Shown: positions 1 through 6,142 of the stretch, one piece after another | How the letters are laid out: each line of letters starts with the position of its first letter | Numbering within the stretch: the stretch's first letter is position 1 | From: DASXPG01 sp044449445 | GTDB taxonomy: Bacteria > Gemmatimonadota > Gemmatimonadetes > Gemmatimonadales > JACORV01 | Assembly (NCBI GenBank): GCA_044449445.1 | Contig: JBIOIA010000009.1 | Location: 1-28,717 of the forward strand | Length of the DNA stretch: 28,717 nt | Direction of reading: 5' to 3' | The notes under the pieces: model-generated | The model's input: only the letters and a program-made list of their open reading frames with translations | Database searches by the model: none | What the model was told of the DNA's origin: nothing | Program-made: the position numbers and the translations under genes

Positions 1-1351
1 CGCCCGTGAGGTACGACGAACACGCGAGCCCCAGGCCCCGGCCGAAGCCGAGCTGGCTGCGCCGGCTGATCCACGAGCTACCCTCCAGCACCGCCTCGAT
101 GCACTCCCGGAGGCCGACCGTGCCCAGGCGGAGCCAGTTGGCCGTGACTTCGCCCGGCGGCGCGAGCTGCCTGAGCCGCAGGTCCGCTGGATCCATGCCT
201 AACGCAGCGGCGATCTTGTCGAGCTGCACTTCCTGCGCGAACCGCGGCTGCGGCGTGCCATGGCCGCGCTTGGGGCCGCACGCCGGCTTGTTCGTGAAGG
301 TGCGGCAGGCCCGGAACCGGTAGCGCGGCACGTGGTACGTCACGGTCTGGAGCTGGCCCGTGTACAGCGTCGAGGCGGCGCCGTAGCTGCCGTACGCGCC
401 GCCGTCGAGCAGCGTCTCGAGGTCCATCCCGACGATCGTGCCGTCCGCCTTCACGCCGGTCTTGAGCCGCATCAGCACCGGGTGCCGCCCGCGGTGGCAG
501 TAGAACACCTCTTCGCGCGTCAGCGTGATCTTCACCGGGCGGCCCAGCAGCAGCGCGGCCTTCGCCGCGACGATCTCGTGATTGAACGGGTCACTCTTGC
601 CGCCGAACCCGCCGCCGTTGGGCGTCGCGATGACGCGGAGCTTGTGTGCCGGCATTTCGAGAGCTCGCGCCAGCTCGCGGTGCACGTAGTGCGGGGTCTG
701 GGTCGAAGACCACAGCGTGAGCCGCCCGTTCTTGTCGCGCGCCGCGACGCACGCGTGCTGCTCGAGCGGCAGGTGCGTGTTGCCCTGGAAGAAAAACAGG
801 TCGTCGAACACGCGGTCGGCCTCGGACGCGAACGCCTGCTCCACGTCGCCGAAGGCGAAATGTGCGAGGCGGTGGATGTTGCCGCCCTCGCCGTAGTCGT
901 GAATCCGGTTGTCCGGCTGCTGAAGGGCGTCTTCGGCGTCGGCCACGGTGGGCAGCGGCTCGTAACGCACCCGGATGAGCGCCAGCGCGTCCTGGGCTGC
1001 GAGCTCGCTGGTGGCTACGACCGCCGCGACCGGATCGCCGACGTGCCGCACTTTCCCTCGGCACAGCGCGTGTTCGTCCTGGCTCACCGGCATGATGCCG
1101 TAGGGGACCGGGAAGTGCTCGCCCGTCAGCACCAGCTTCACGCCCGCCGCACGCTCGGCCTTCTTCGTGTCGATGGATACGATTCGCGCGTGGGGCAGGT
1201 GCGAGCGCAGCAGCTTCGCGTACAGCATGCGGGGCAGGATGAGGTCGTCGGCGAAGACGGTCTGGCCCGTGACCTTCGCGTGTCCGTCCACGCGGCGGCG
1301 CGACCTTCCCACGACGGCGAGCGGCGCCTGGCGCTTCCCGTCGCCGCTCAC
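1..1351 (-). CDS. Molybdopterin-binding subunit of a xanthine dehydrogenase-family enzyme, 4-hydroxybenzoyl-CoA reductase alpha-like (3' end missing)
   Basis: This is the large catalytic subunit of a molybdenum hydroxylase. About 450 codons are open to the window edge, so the C-terminus is missing. It starts at a GTG that overlaps the stop of the [2Fe-2S] gene (GTGA), with GAGG six bases upstream. Seen: an N-terminal a/b-hammerhead domain (roughly residues 15-140, with the HARIVSID stretch), then the molybdopterin domain with NGGGFGGK near residue 245, CGPKRGHGT near 364, and a late GLGLACSSYLTG motif. The GGFGG, RGHGT and GLG-ACS signatures and overall order recall 4-hydroxybenzoyl-CoA reductase alpha (HcrA/HbaC) more than xanthine or CO dehydrogenase. 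The substrate is nevertheless inferred: an aromatic acyl-CoA or another N-heterocycle or aldehyde remains possible. No FAD subunit is visible; it may lie beyond the edge. Confidence 0.88.
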   Translation of the reverse strand, partial: MSGDGKRQAPLAVVGRSRRRVDGHAKVTGQTVFADDLILPRMLYAKLLRSHLPHARIVSIDTKKAERAAGVKLVLTGEHFPVPYGIMPVSQDEHALCRGKVRHVGDPVAAVVATSELAAQDALALIRVRYEPLPTVADAEDALQQPDNRIHDYGEGGNIHRLAHFAFGDVEQAFASEADRVFDDLFFFQGNTHLPLEQHACVAARDKNGRLTLWSSTQTPHYVHRELARALEMPAHKLRVIATPNGGGFGGKSDPFNHEIVAAKAALLLGRPVKITLTREEVFYCHRGRHPVLMRLKTGVKADGTIVGMDLETLLDGGAYGSYGAASTLYTGQLQTVTYHVPRYRFRACRTFTNKPACGPKRGHGTPQPRFAQEVQLDKIAAALGMDPADLRLRQLAPPGEVTANWLRLGTVGLRECIEAVLEGSSWISRRSQLGFGRGLGLACSSYLTG

Positions 1352-1893
1352 TTCGTGCCTCGGTGTCTCGGTGCCTCGGTGCCTCGCATGGTCATCGCGG
1401 CCGCCTCGACCGCCTCGAAGATCTGGAGATAGCCGGTACAGCGGCACAGGTTGCCCGAGAGCGCCTCGGCGACCTCGGCGCGCGTGGGCGCCGGGTTGCG
1501 TTCGAGCAGGTGGCGGGCCGTGAGCAGGATGCCCGGCGTGCAGTAGCCGCACTGTGCCGCGCCAAGGTCGGCGAAGGCCGCCTGGAGCGGATGAAGCTCC
1601 GGGCCGTGGGCCAGTCCTTCGATCGTGGTGACGTCAGCGCCGTTGCACTCGACGCCCAGAACAAGGCAGGAGAGTGCGGGGCGTCCGTTCATCAGGACCG
1701 CGCACGCGCCGCACTCGCCGAGCTCGCAGCCGTGCTTGGTGCCGGTCAGGCCCAGGTCCTCGCGCAGCACCTCGAGCAGCGTCTTGTAGCCCTCGAAGAG
1801 GACGTCTCGGCGTTCGCCGTTCACAGCGAGCTCGATTCGCGCGGCCTTCGGCGTGGGGTGTGCATCGCCCTGCTTCCGCTTCATCGCGCTCAT
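1348..1893 (-). CDS. [2Fe-2S] small subunit of the same molybdenum hydroxylase (HcrC/CoxS-like)
   Basis: This is the electron-transfer subunit of 181 residues that passes electrons between the molybdenum site and the flavin or external acceptor. The plant-ferredoxin-like domain has its cluster cysteines at C56, C61, C64 and C76 (CELGECGAC then LSC). The C-terminal helical domain has C115, C118, C150 and C152 (CGYC, CRCTGY), so all eight ligands are present. The ATG overlaps the TetR stop by four bases (ATGA), and the stop overlaps the GTG of the large subunit, giving a tightly coupled operon. Residues 1-18 form a non-conserved polar extension. The last dozen residues (RGTEAPRHRGTK) are encoded by an 8-bp tandem repeat, so the natural C-terminus has been extended or replaced. 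HcrC-type is the best match in style; CoxS or XdhC-type iron-sulfur subunits cannot be excluded. Confidence 0.93.
   Translation of the reverse strand: MSAMKRKQGDAHPTPKAARIELAVNGERRDVLFEGYKTLLEVLREDLGLTGTKHGCELGECGACAVLMNGRPALSCLVLGVECNGADVTTIEGLAHGPELHPLQAAFADLGAAQCGYCTPGILLTARHLLERNPAPTRAEVAEALSGNLCRCTGYLQIFEAVEAAAMTMRGTEAPRHRGTK
1355..1386. repeat. 8-bp tandem repeat, four units (GTGCCTCG)
   Basis: Four direct units run GTGCCTCG, GTGTCTCG, GTGCCTCG, GTGCCTCG on the plus strand, with one base of divergence. On the minus strand the array encodes the end of the [2Fe-2S] subunit. Its last unit places GAGG six bases before the GTG start of the large subunit, so the repeat seems to serve as that gene's ribosome-binding region. 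There are no spacers, so it is not CRISPR. Confidence 0.85.
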
Positions 1894-2501
1894 GCGAGCA
1901 GTCCCCGGACGAGGTAGTCGGCGAACGCGCCGGCCACGGCGGCGGGGGGCAGTCGGCCGCCGGGCCGGTACCAGCGCGTGGTCCAGTTGAGCGCGCCCAG
2001 GATCGCGCGCGTGGCGAGCGCGCTGTCAGCTCGTGCGAACACGCGGCGGCGCATCCCGTCCTGGACCATGCGCCGGACGGCTCGCTCGTAACGGTCGCGC
2101 TTGGCGACGATGCGGCGGCGCAGGCTGGGGGGCAGGGCATCCACCTCGGTGTGGGCGGCCGCGCCGTCGAGCTCGCCCAGGGTGCACAGGAGATGCGCCT
2201 CGATGACCCTGCGGAGCCGCTGGGCGGGGCCGAGCCGCCCGTGCTGGAGCTCGCGGGCCGTCTCGAGCATCCGCTGCGCCGAGTGGTCCTGGCAGAAGTA
2301 GAGGATGTCGGCCTTGCTGTGGAAGTAGTAGTAGAGGTTCGCGGTCGAGAGGTCGGCCGCGGCCGCGATCTCCCGCATGCCCGTTTCGGCGAAGCCGCGA
2401 TCCCGGAACACGCCGGCGGCGGCCCGCAGGATCGCCCCGCGCGTGGCCAGTGCCCGGCGCTCACGGCGCCCATTCGAACGGCGGTTCAGTTTTCGAACCA
2501 T
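1890..2501 (-). CDS. TetR/AcrR-family transcriptional regulator
   Basis: A 203-residue one-component regulator. The N-terminal helix-turn-helix spans about residues 18-64, with the typical TRGAILRAAAGVFRDRGF helix, the REIAAAADLS turn and the LYYYFHSKADIL recognition and linker segment. The remainder is a helical ligand-binding domain with no diagnostic motif. It is the first gene of the operon and overlaps the [2Fe-2S] subunit start by four bases, so it probably controls the molybdenum hydroxylase genes and itself. The inducer would then be an aromatic acid or acyl-CoA, by analogy with regulators of similar operons; that is inference. The start is an ATG without a visible Shine-Dalgarno, set in a cluster of GAAC/GTTC half-sites that could be its operator. 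Confidence 0.9.
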   Translation of the reverse strand: MVRKLNRRSNGRRERRALATRGAILRAAAGVFRDRGFAETGMREIAAAADLSTANLYYYFHSKADILYFCQDHSAQRMLETARELQHGRLGPAQRLRRVIEAHLLCTLGELDGAAAHTEVDALPPSLRRRIVAKRDRYERAVRRMVQDGMRRRVFARADSALATRAILGALNWTTRWYRPGGRLPPAAVAGAFADYLVRGLLA

Positions 2502-2511
2502 TGTTCAGAAC
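2483..2511. promoter_or_regulatory. Candidate operator for the TetR regulator
   Basis: Alternating half-sites surround the regulator start: GGTTC (2483-2487), GAACC (2495-2499), GTTC (2503-2506) and GAAC (2508-2511). GGTTC and GAACC form an inverted repeat with a 7-bp spacer, and GTTC-A-GAAC forms a second palindrome. TetR proteins commonly bind such palindromes at their own promoter. The site overlaps the start codon and there is no clear -10, so this is tentative. Confidence 0.35.
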
Positions 2512-2597
2512 ATGGGCGCTGGCGGGGGCGCGTGTCAAGGCGCTGTGCCGGGCGAGGGGAGGATGGCCCCGAGGAGGGGGTCCTTCATGGTCGGTTG

Positions 2598-2626
2598 TTG
2601 ACAGAGGCGCCGGCCCGTGCTATTAT
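2598..2626 (+). promoter_or_regulatory. Sigma70-type promoter of the cold-shock gene
   Basis: TTGACA (2598-2603) is a perfect -35. It is followed by exactly 17 bp and TATTAT (2621-2626), five of six matches to the -10 consensus. Transcription should start near 2633 and give a leader of about 155 nt before the cold-shock ORF. This is the clearest promoter in the window. Confidence 0.85.
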
Positions 2627-2676
2627 GGCTCCGCCACACGGCACCAAGACGGGCAGTCTGTACCTTCATCGCTAGC

Positions 2677-2760
2677 ATGAATGGCACCGCTGCGGAGTCT
2701 TTCCGGGCGGTGTTTTTGTTGTATGCGCCGGTCATGGTGGCCGGCGTGCAACGGGCGTAA
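2677..2760 (+). CDS. Possible 27-codon upstream reading frame in the cold-shock leader
   Basis: An ATG at 2677 opens a 27-codon frame ending in TAA at 2758-2760, just before the cold-shock Shine-Dalgarno. The peptide would be short and hydrophobic in its middle (VFLLYAPVMVAG). The frame spans the attenuator-like hairpin, so ribosomes on it could open that hairpin. No Shine-Dalgarno precedes the ATG and no family is recognised. It may be a chance frame. Confidence 0.25.
   Translation: MNGTAAESFRAVFLLYAPVMVAGVQRA
2685..2720 (+). terminator. Attenuator-like hairpin with U-tract inside the cold-shock leader
   Basis: CACCGC (2685-2690) pairs with GCGGTG (2707-2712), and CGGA pairs with TCCG inside. 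TTTTTGTT follows immediately. This has the form of an intrinsic terminator, located about 50 nt into the leader and about 70 nt before the cold-shock start codon. Two further small hairpins follow, CGCCGG (2726-2731) with CCGGCG (2741-2746) and GGGCGT (2753-2758) with ACGCCC (2760-2765). Cold-shock proteins are known antiterminators, so autoregulation by read-through is an attractive inference. Confidence 0.6.
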
Positions 2761-2786
2761 CGCCCAATTTTCAGGAGTAGCTACAA

Positions 2787-2993
2787 ATGGCGCAGGGCAA
2801 GGTGAAGTGGTTCAACGACGCGAAGGGCTTCGGCTTCGTCCAGCAGGACGGGGGCCCGGATGTGTTCGTGCACTACACGGCGATCGCGTCGGAGGGCTTC
2901 CGCTCTCTGGCCGAAGGTGACCGCGTGGAGTTCGAGGTCAAGCAGGGCCCCAAGGGCCTGCAGGCCGCGAACGTCCGCAAGATCACGGCCTGA
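2787..2993 (+). CDS. Cold-shock domain protein (CspA family)
   Basis: A 68-residue single OB-fold RNA chaperone that binds single-stranded RNA or DNA and melts mRNA structure, typically at low temperature or in early growth. RNP1 is KGFGFV at residues 13-18 and RNP2 is VFVHY at 26-30. The N-terminal GKVKWFND is standard. The length is exactly that of the family. The ATG is set by AGGAG at 2773-2777, nine bases upstream. It is monocistronic in appearance, with its own strong promoter, a long structured leader and a hairpin downstream. The precise paralogue (constitutive or cold-induced) cannot be read from sequence, though the long leader resembles that of cold-inducible csp genes. Confidence 0.97.
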   Translation: MAQGKVKWFNDAKGFGFVQQDGGPDVFVHYTAIASEGFRSLAEGDRVEFEVKQGPKGLQAANVRKITA

Positions 2994-3015
2994 CCGAAGC
3001 GTTGACCCGCTTCAT

Positions 3016-3050
3016 CGGCGCCGGCTCCGCAAGGGGCCGGCGCCGTCGTT
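3016..3050 (+). terminator. Hairpin terminator after the cold-shock gene
   Basis: A perfect 10-bp GC stem joins 3016-3025 and 3036-3045 around a 10-nt loop, followed by a weak T-rich stretch (TCGTTTC). It lies 22 nt after the csp stop and is the likely transcript end. The poor U-tract leaves some doubt. Confidence 0.65.
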
Positions 3051-3102
3051 TCGGGTCCCCGCCACTGGCGCCGCCGCGTCCCCGGCGGCATTGTAGCGGC
3101 CC

Positions 3103-4083
3103 GTGACACAGGCCCACCAGCCCCAGCGCCGCAAAGGCTCCCGCCGCCAGGCCGACATCGAGCGCGACAAGCTGTTCGCGCTCGCGCTCGACCTGATGTG
3201 CGTGTGCGGGTTCGACGGCGTGTTCCGCCAGATCAACCCGGCGTTCGAGCGCGTCCTCGGGTGGAAGGCCGTGGAGCTGACCTCGCGGCCGTTCCTCGAT
3301 TTCGTCCTCGAGGAGGACCGCGAGGCGAGCCGCGATGAGTTCCGGCGCTGCGCCGGGGGCCGCGATGTCGTCACGTTCGAGGACCGGTTCCGCCACGCCG
3401 ACGGCTCGACGCGCTGGCTCCAGTGGAACGCCACGCCGGATCCCGAAGCGAAGGTCATTTACGCGACGGCCCGGGACATAACGGACAAGAAGGGCGTCGA
3501 GGCCGAGCTGGCGCGCGTGGCCTCGATCGTCGAGTCGTCCAACGACGCGATCATCGGCATGTCGCTCGGCGGGGTGATCGAGACCTGGAATGCGGCGGCC
3601 GAGACGATCTTCGGCTACCGGGCCGCCGAGGTGCACGACAAGCCGATGTCGCTGCTCATTCCCTCGGGCCACGCCGATCACCTGTCGCAGCACCTCGACC
3701 AGATCCGCCACGGCCAGAACGTCTCGCACTACGAGACGATCCGCCGCCGCCAGGACGGCCGCATCATCAACGTCTCGCTCACGCTGAGCCCGGTGCGTGA
3801 CGCGATGGGCAACGTCAGCGGCGCCTCGCTGATCGCCCGCGACATCACGGACCGCAAGCAGGCCGAGAAGGAGCGGCTCGAGCTGCTCCAGCAGCTCCAG
3901 CACGCCCTGGCCCGGAGCAAGCGGCTCACCGGCCGGCTCTATTTCTGCCAGGTCTGCAAGAAGATCCGGAGCGAGGCGGGGCACTGGATCGACGTCGAGC
4001 GCTACATCGACGACTACTCCGACGCCAACCCCATCCCCGGTCTGTGCCCGGATCACGCGCCGCCCGAGCCGGGACAGGGCTGA
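3103..4083 (+). CDS. Double-PAS domain protein with a C-terminal Cys/His motif and no kinase or cyclase domain
   Basis: A 326-residue soluble protein. PAS domain 1 spans about residues 25-128 (INPAFERVLGW, then a PAC end at YATARDITDKK). PAS domain 2 spans about 133-253 (IVESSNDAIIGMS, WNAAAETIFGYRAAEV, SLIARDITDRKQAE). A short coiled coil (about 250-272) leads to a tail with C282, C285, C315 and H318 in the pattern CxxCKKIR...GxW..VE.YI...CPDH. That tail is common after PAS or receiver domains in sensor proteins, where it usually ends in CPxC; here the last ligand is His. No histidine kinase, GGDEF or other output is present, so it probably acts through protein contact. The start is GTG. The following efflux operon begins 28 bp downstream and may or may not be its target. 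Confidence 0.85.
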   Translation: MTQAHQPQRRKGSRRQADIERDKLFALALDLMCVCGFDGVFRQINPAFERVLGWKAVELTSRPFLDFVLEEDREASRDEFRRCAGGRDVVTFEDRFRHADGSTRWLQWNATPDPEAKVIYATARDITDKKGVEAELARVASIVESSNDAIIGMSLGGVIETWNAAAETIFGYRAAEVHDKPMSLLIPSGHADHLSQHLDQIRHGQNVSHYETIRRRQDGRIINVSLTLSPVRDAMGNVSGASLIARDITDRKQAEKERLELLQQLQHALARSKRLTGRLYFCQVCKKIRSEAGHWIDVERYIDDYSDANPIPGLCPDHAPPEPGQG

Positions 4084-4098
4084 AGGGCCCGAAGGCGT

Positions 4099-4104
4099 TA
4101 GATT
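4099..4104 (+). promoter_or_regulatory. TANNNT -10-like box before the membrane-fusion gene
   Basis: TAGATT ends seven bases before the ATG at 4112, and no Shine-Dalgarno is present. Transcription would start at or next to the start codon, giving a leaderless mRNA. No convincing -35 is seen. Confidence 0.4.
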
Positions 4105-4111
4105 CGGCGTC

Positions 4112-5368
4112 ATGAGCGGCGCCGCTCCCGACCTCTCCAAGCTGCGGATCAACCGCGACGCGCCCCCACCCGGGGTAACTCGCGCGTTCGCGCGCACGCT
4201 CGTACTGGTCGCGCTGGCCGCGGTGCTGATCTCCGCGGGTGTCCTCTACCTGCGGAACGGCTCGGTGCCGATCGTGCAGATCGTCACCGTCGTGGCCTCG
4301 AGCGAAGGCGGTGACGCGAGCGGCGGCAGCGCGACCAGCGTCACGGCGAACGGGTACGTTGTCGCGCGGACCAAGGCCGCCGTCTCGGCCAAGATCCCGG
4401 GCCGGCTCGCCGTGCTCAACGTCTCCGAGGGCTCGGTGGTGCGCGAGGGCGAGATCATCGCCCGGCTCGACAACGCCGACGTGCAGGCCGGGGTCGGGCA
4501 GGCCGACGCGAACCTGTCGACGGCGAACGCCAGCCTCATCGAGTCCACGGCCGACCGCGACCAGTTGAAGCGCGAGGCGGAACGGCTGGTGAGCGTGCGC
4601 GCCCTGAACGTGAACCTGGTCTCCCAGCAGGACCTCGACGCGGCGCAGAGCCGCGCGGCGCAGGCCGAGGCGCGTGTCCAGGCCGCGCAGGCCCGCAAGG
4701 AGGCCGCGGCCGCCGGGGTGCGGCTGGCGCAGGCCGCTCTCGACAACACGATCATTCGCGCGCCGTTCAGCGGGACGGTGCTCCGCAAGGAAGCCGAGGT
4801 CGGCGAGGTCGTCGCCCCCTCGGTCGGCGGCGGCCTCACGCGCGGCGCGGTCGTCACCATGGCCGACCTGCGCACGCTCGAGGTCGAGGTGGACGTCAAC
4901 GAGGCGTATATCGCGCGCATCACGGGCGGACAGCGCGCGCGCATCACGCTCGATGCCTATCCCGACACGGCGTTCCGCGGCACCGTGCGCCAGGTCGTGC
5001 CGACGGCCGACCGGCAGCGCGCCACCGTGCAGGTGAAGGTCAGCATCCTCGACCACGACCCGAGGATCCTGCCCGAGATGGGCGCCAAAGTGGACTTCCT
5101 CGAGGCGGCTCCCGTGCCCGGGGCGACGACGAGCGCGGCGCCGGCCCAGCGCCGGATCGTGGTCCCGGCCGCGACCGTGCGCGATGATGCCGGCAAGACC
5201 GTGGTGTGGGTGGTCCAGGGCGAGCGGCTGGCGCGCCGCGAAGTCCAGGCGGGTCCCGTCAGCGGCGATCGGCGCGACATCCGCTCGGGCCTCGCGGGCG
5301 GCGAGCAGCTGCTGGTGGGCGGCGTGGACGCGCCGCGCGAGGGGATGCGGGTGAAGATCAACCGCTGA
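4112..5368 (+). CDS. Efflux periplasmic adaptor (HlyD/MacA-type membrane-fusion protein)
   Basis: A 418-residue adaptor that joins an inner-membrane ABC exporter to an outer-membrane channel. One N-terminal membrane anchor spans about residues 24-46 (RTLVLVALAAVLISAGVLYL). It is followed by a Gly/Ser linker, the first half of a lipoyl-like barrel (about 75-115, VSAKIPGRLAVLNVSEGSVVREG), an Ala-rich alpha-helical hairpin (about 118-205), the second lipoyl half (IIRAPFSGTVLRKEAEVGEVV, about 208-235), a beta-barrel domain and a C-terminal membrane-proximal domain (about 340-418). It is the first gene of a four-gene cluster with an ATPase and two FtsX-type permeases, as in MacAB-like systems. The substrate is unknown. 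The heptad repeat array begins at its stop codon. Confidence 0.92.
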   Translation: MSGAAPDLSKLRINRDAPPPGVTRAFARTLVLVALAAVLISAGVLYLRNGSVPIVQIVTVVASSEGGDASGGSATSVTANGYVVARTKAAVSAKIPGRLAVLNVSEGSVVREGEIIARLDNADVQAGVGQADANLSTANASLIESTADRDQLKREAERLVSVRALNVNLVSQQDLDAAQSRAAQAEARVQAAQARKEAAAAGVRLAQAALDNTIIRAPFSGTVLRKEAEVGEVVAPSVGGGLTRGAVVTMADLRTLEVEVDVNEAYIARITGGQRARITLDAYPDTAFRGTVRQVVPTADRQRATVQVKVSILDHDPRILPEMGAKVDFLEAAPVPGATTSAAPAQRRIVVPAATVRDDAGKTVVWVVQGERLARREVQAGPVSGDRRDIRSGLAGGEQLLVGGVDAPREGMRVKINR

Positions 5369-5454
5369 AAGCTGAGAGTCGAAAGTGGTTGAAAGGGCCG
5401 CCAGGAGTTATTGTTTAGCCTCAGCTTTCAACTTTCAACTTTCAACTTCCGACT
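5366..5454. repeat. Heptanucleotide inverted repeat array, site A
   Basis: The left array (5366-5395) has units TGAAAGC, TGAGAGT, CGAAAGT and, after two extra bases, TTGAAAG; its first unit contains the TGA stop of the adaptor gene. The right array (5425-5452) is CTTTCAA three times and then CTTCCGA. The arrays face each other across about 29 nt and can pair at the innermost TTGAAAG/CTTTCAA units. The array lies directly before the ATPase start and leaves no room for a Shine-Dalgarno. The same unit recurs at 14847, 17765 and 21857. Confidence 0.85.
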
Positions 5455-5461
5455 GCCCTCC

Positions 5462-6142
5462 ATGGCCCTCGTCGAGCTGCGCGGCATCGTCAAATCGTTC
5501 CACCGTGACACCCAGGCCATCGAGGTCTTCACGGGAGTCGACCTCGACTTCGCCGAGCAGAGCTTCACGGCGCTGATGGGGCCCTCGGGCAGCGGAAAGT
5601 CCACGCTGCTCAACCTCGTCGCCGGGCTCGACCGGCCGACGAGCGGCACCGTGACCGTCGGCGGCGCCGTGATCAGCGCGATGAGCGCCACGGAGCTGGC
5701 CGGGTGGCGCGCCCGCCACCTTGGCTTCGTGTTCCAGTCCTACAACCTGCTGCCAGTCCTCACCGCGGCGCAGAACGTCGAGCTCCCGCTGCTGCTGACG
5801 AACCTCTCGAAGAAGGAGCGGCAGGAGCGCGTGGCCGTGGCGCTGGGCGTCGTCGGCCTCCAGGACCGCGTGGACCACTACCCGCGCCAGCTCTCGGGCG
5901 GGCAGGAGCAGCGTACGTCGATCGCGCGTGCGATCGTCGCCGATCCGACGCTCATCCTCCTCGACGAGCCGACGGGCCAGCTCGACGCGAAGAGCGCGCA
6001 GGAAGTGCTCACGCTGCTCCAGCGCCTCAACGCCGAGTTCCACAAGACGATCATCATGGTGACGCACGATCCGCACGCCGCCGAGAAGGCCAAGACCGTG
6101 CTCCACATCGACAAGGGCGTGCTGGAGAAGCAGGCGGCATGA
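5462..6142 (+). CDS. ABC exporter ATP-binding subunit (MacB/LolD-type)
   Basis: A 226-residue nucleotide-binding subunit that powers the FtsX-type permeases encoded next. Walker A is GPSGSGKST at residues 40-48, the Q-loop is FVFQSYNLLP, the signature LSGGQEQRTSIARA starts at 144, and Walker B LILLDEP is at 164-170. The H-loop is VTHDP. The ATG at 5462 is chosen because MALVELRGIVKSF begins the conserved domain. An upstream in-frame start at 5411 would add residues encoded only by the heptad repeat. No Shine-Dalgarno precedes the ATG. Its stop overlaps the next ATG (ATGA), so translation of permease 1 is probably coupled. Confidence 0.95.
   Translation: MALVELRGIVKSFHRDTQAIEVFTGVDLDFAEQSFTALMGPSGSGKSTLLNLVAGLDRPTSGTVTVGGAVISAMSATELAGWRARHLGFVFQSYNLLPVLTAAQNVELPLLLTNLSKKERQERVAVALGVVGLQDRVDHYPRQLSGGQEQRTSIARAIVADPTLILLDEPTGQLDAKSAQEVLTLLQRLNAEFHKTIIMVTHDPHAAEKAKTVLHIDKGVLEKQAA

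Noticed and set aside
260..1432. A 390-codon plus-strand frame over the molybdopterin subunit
   Set aside because: The minus-strand frame carries clear molybdenum-hydroxylase motifs throughout; the plus frame has none.
5411..5461. Upstream start for the ABC ATPase
   Set aside because: The added residues are encoded only by the heptad repeat; the conserved domain begins at the ATG at 5462.
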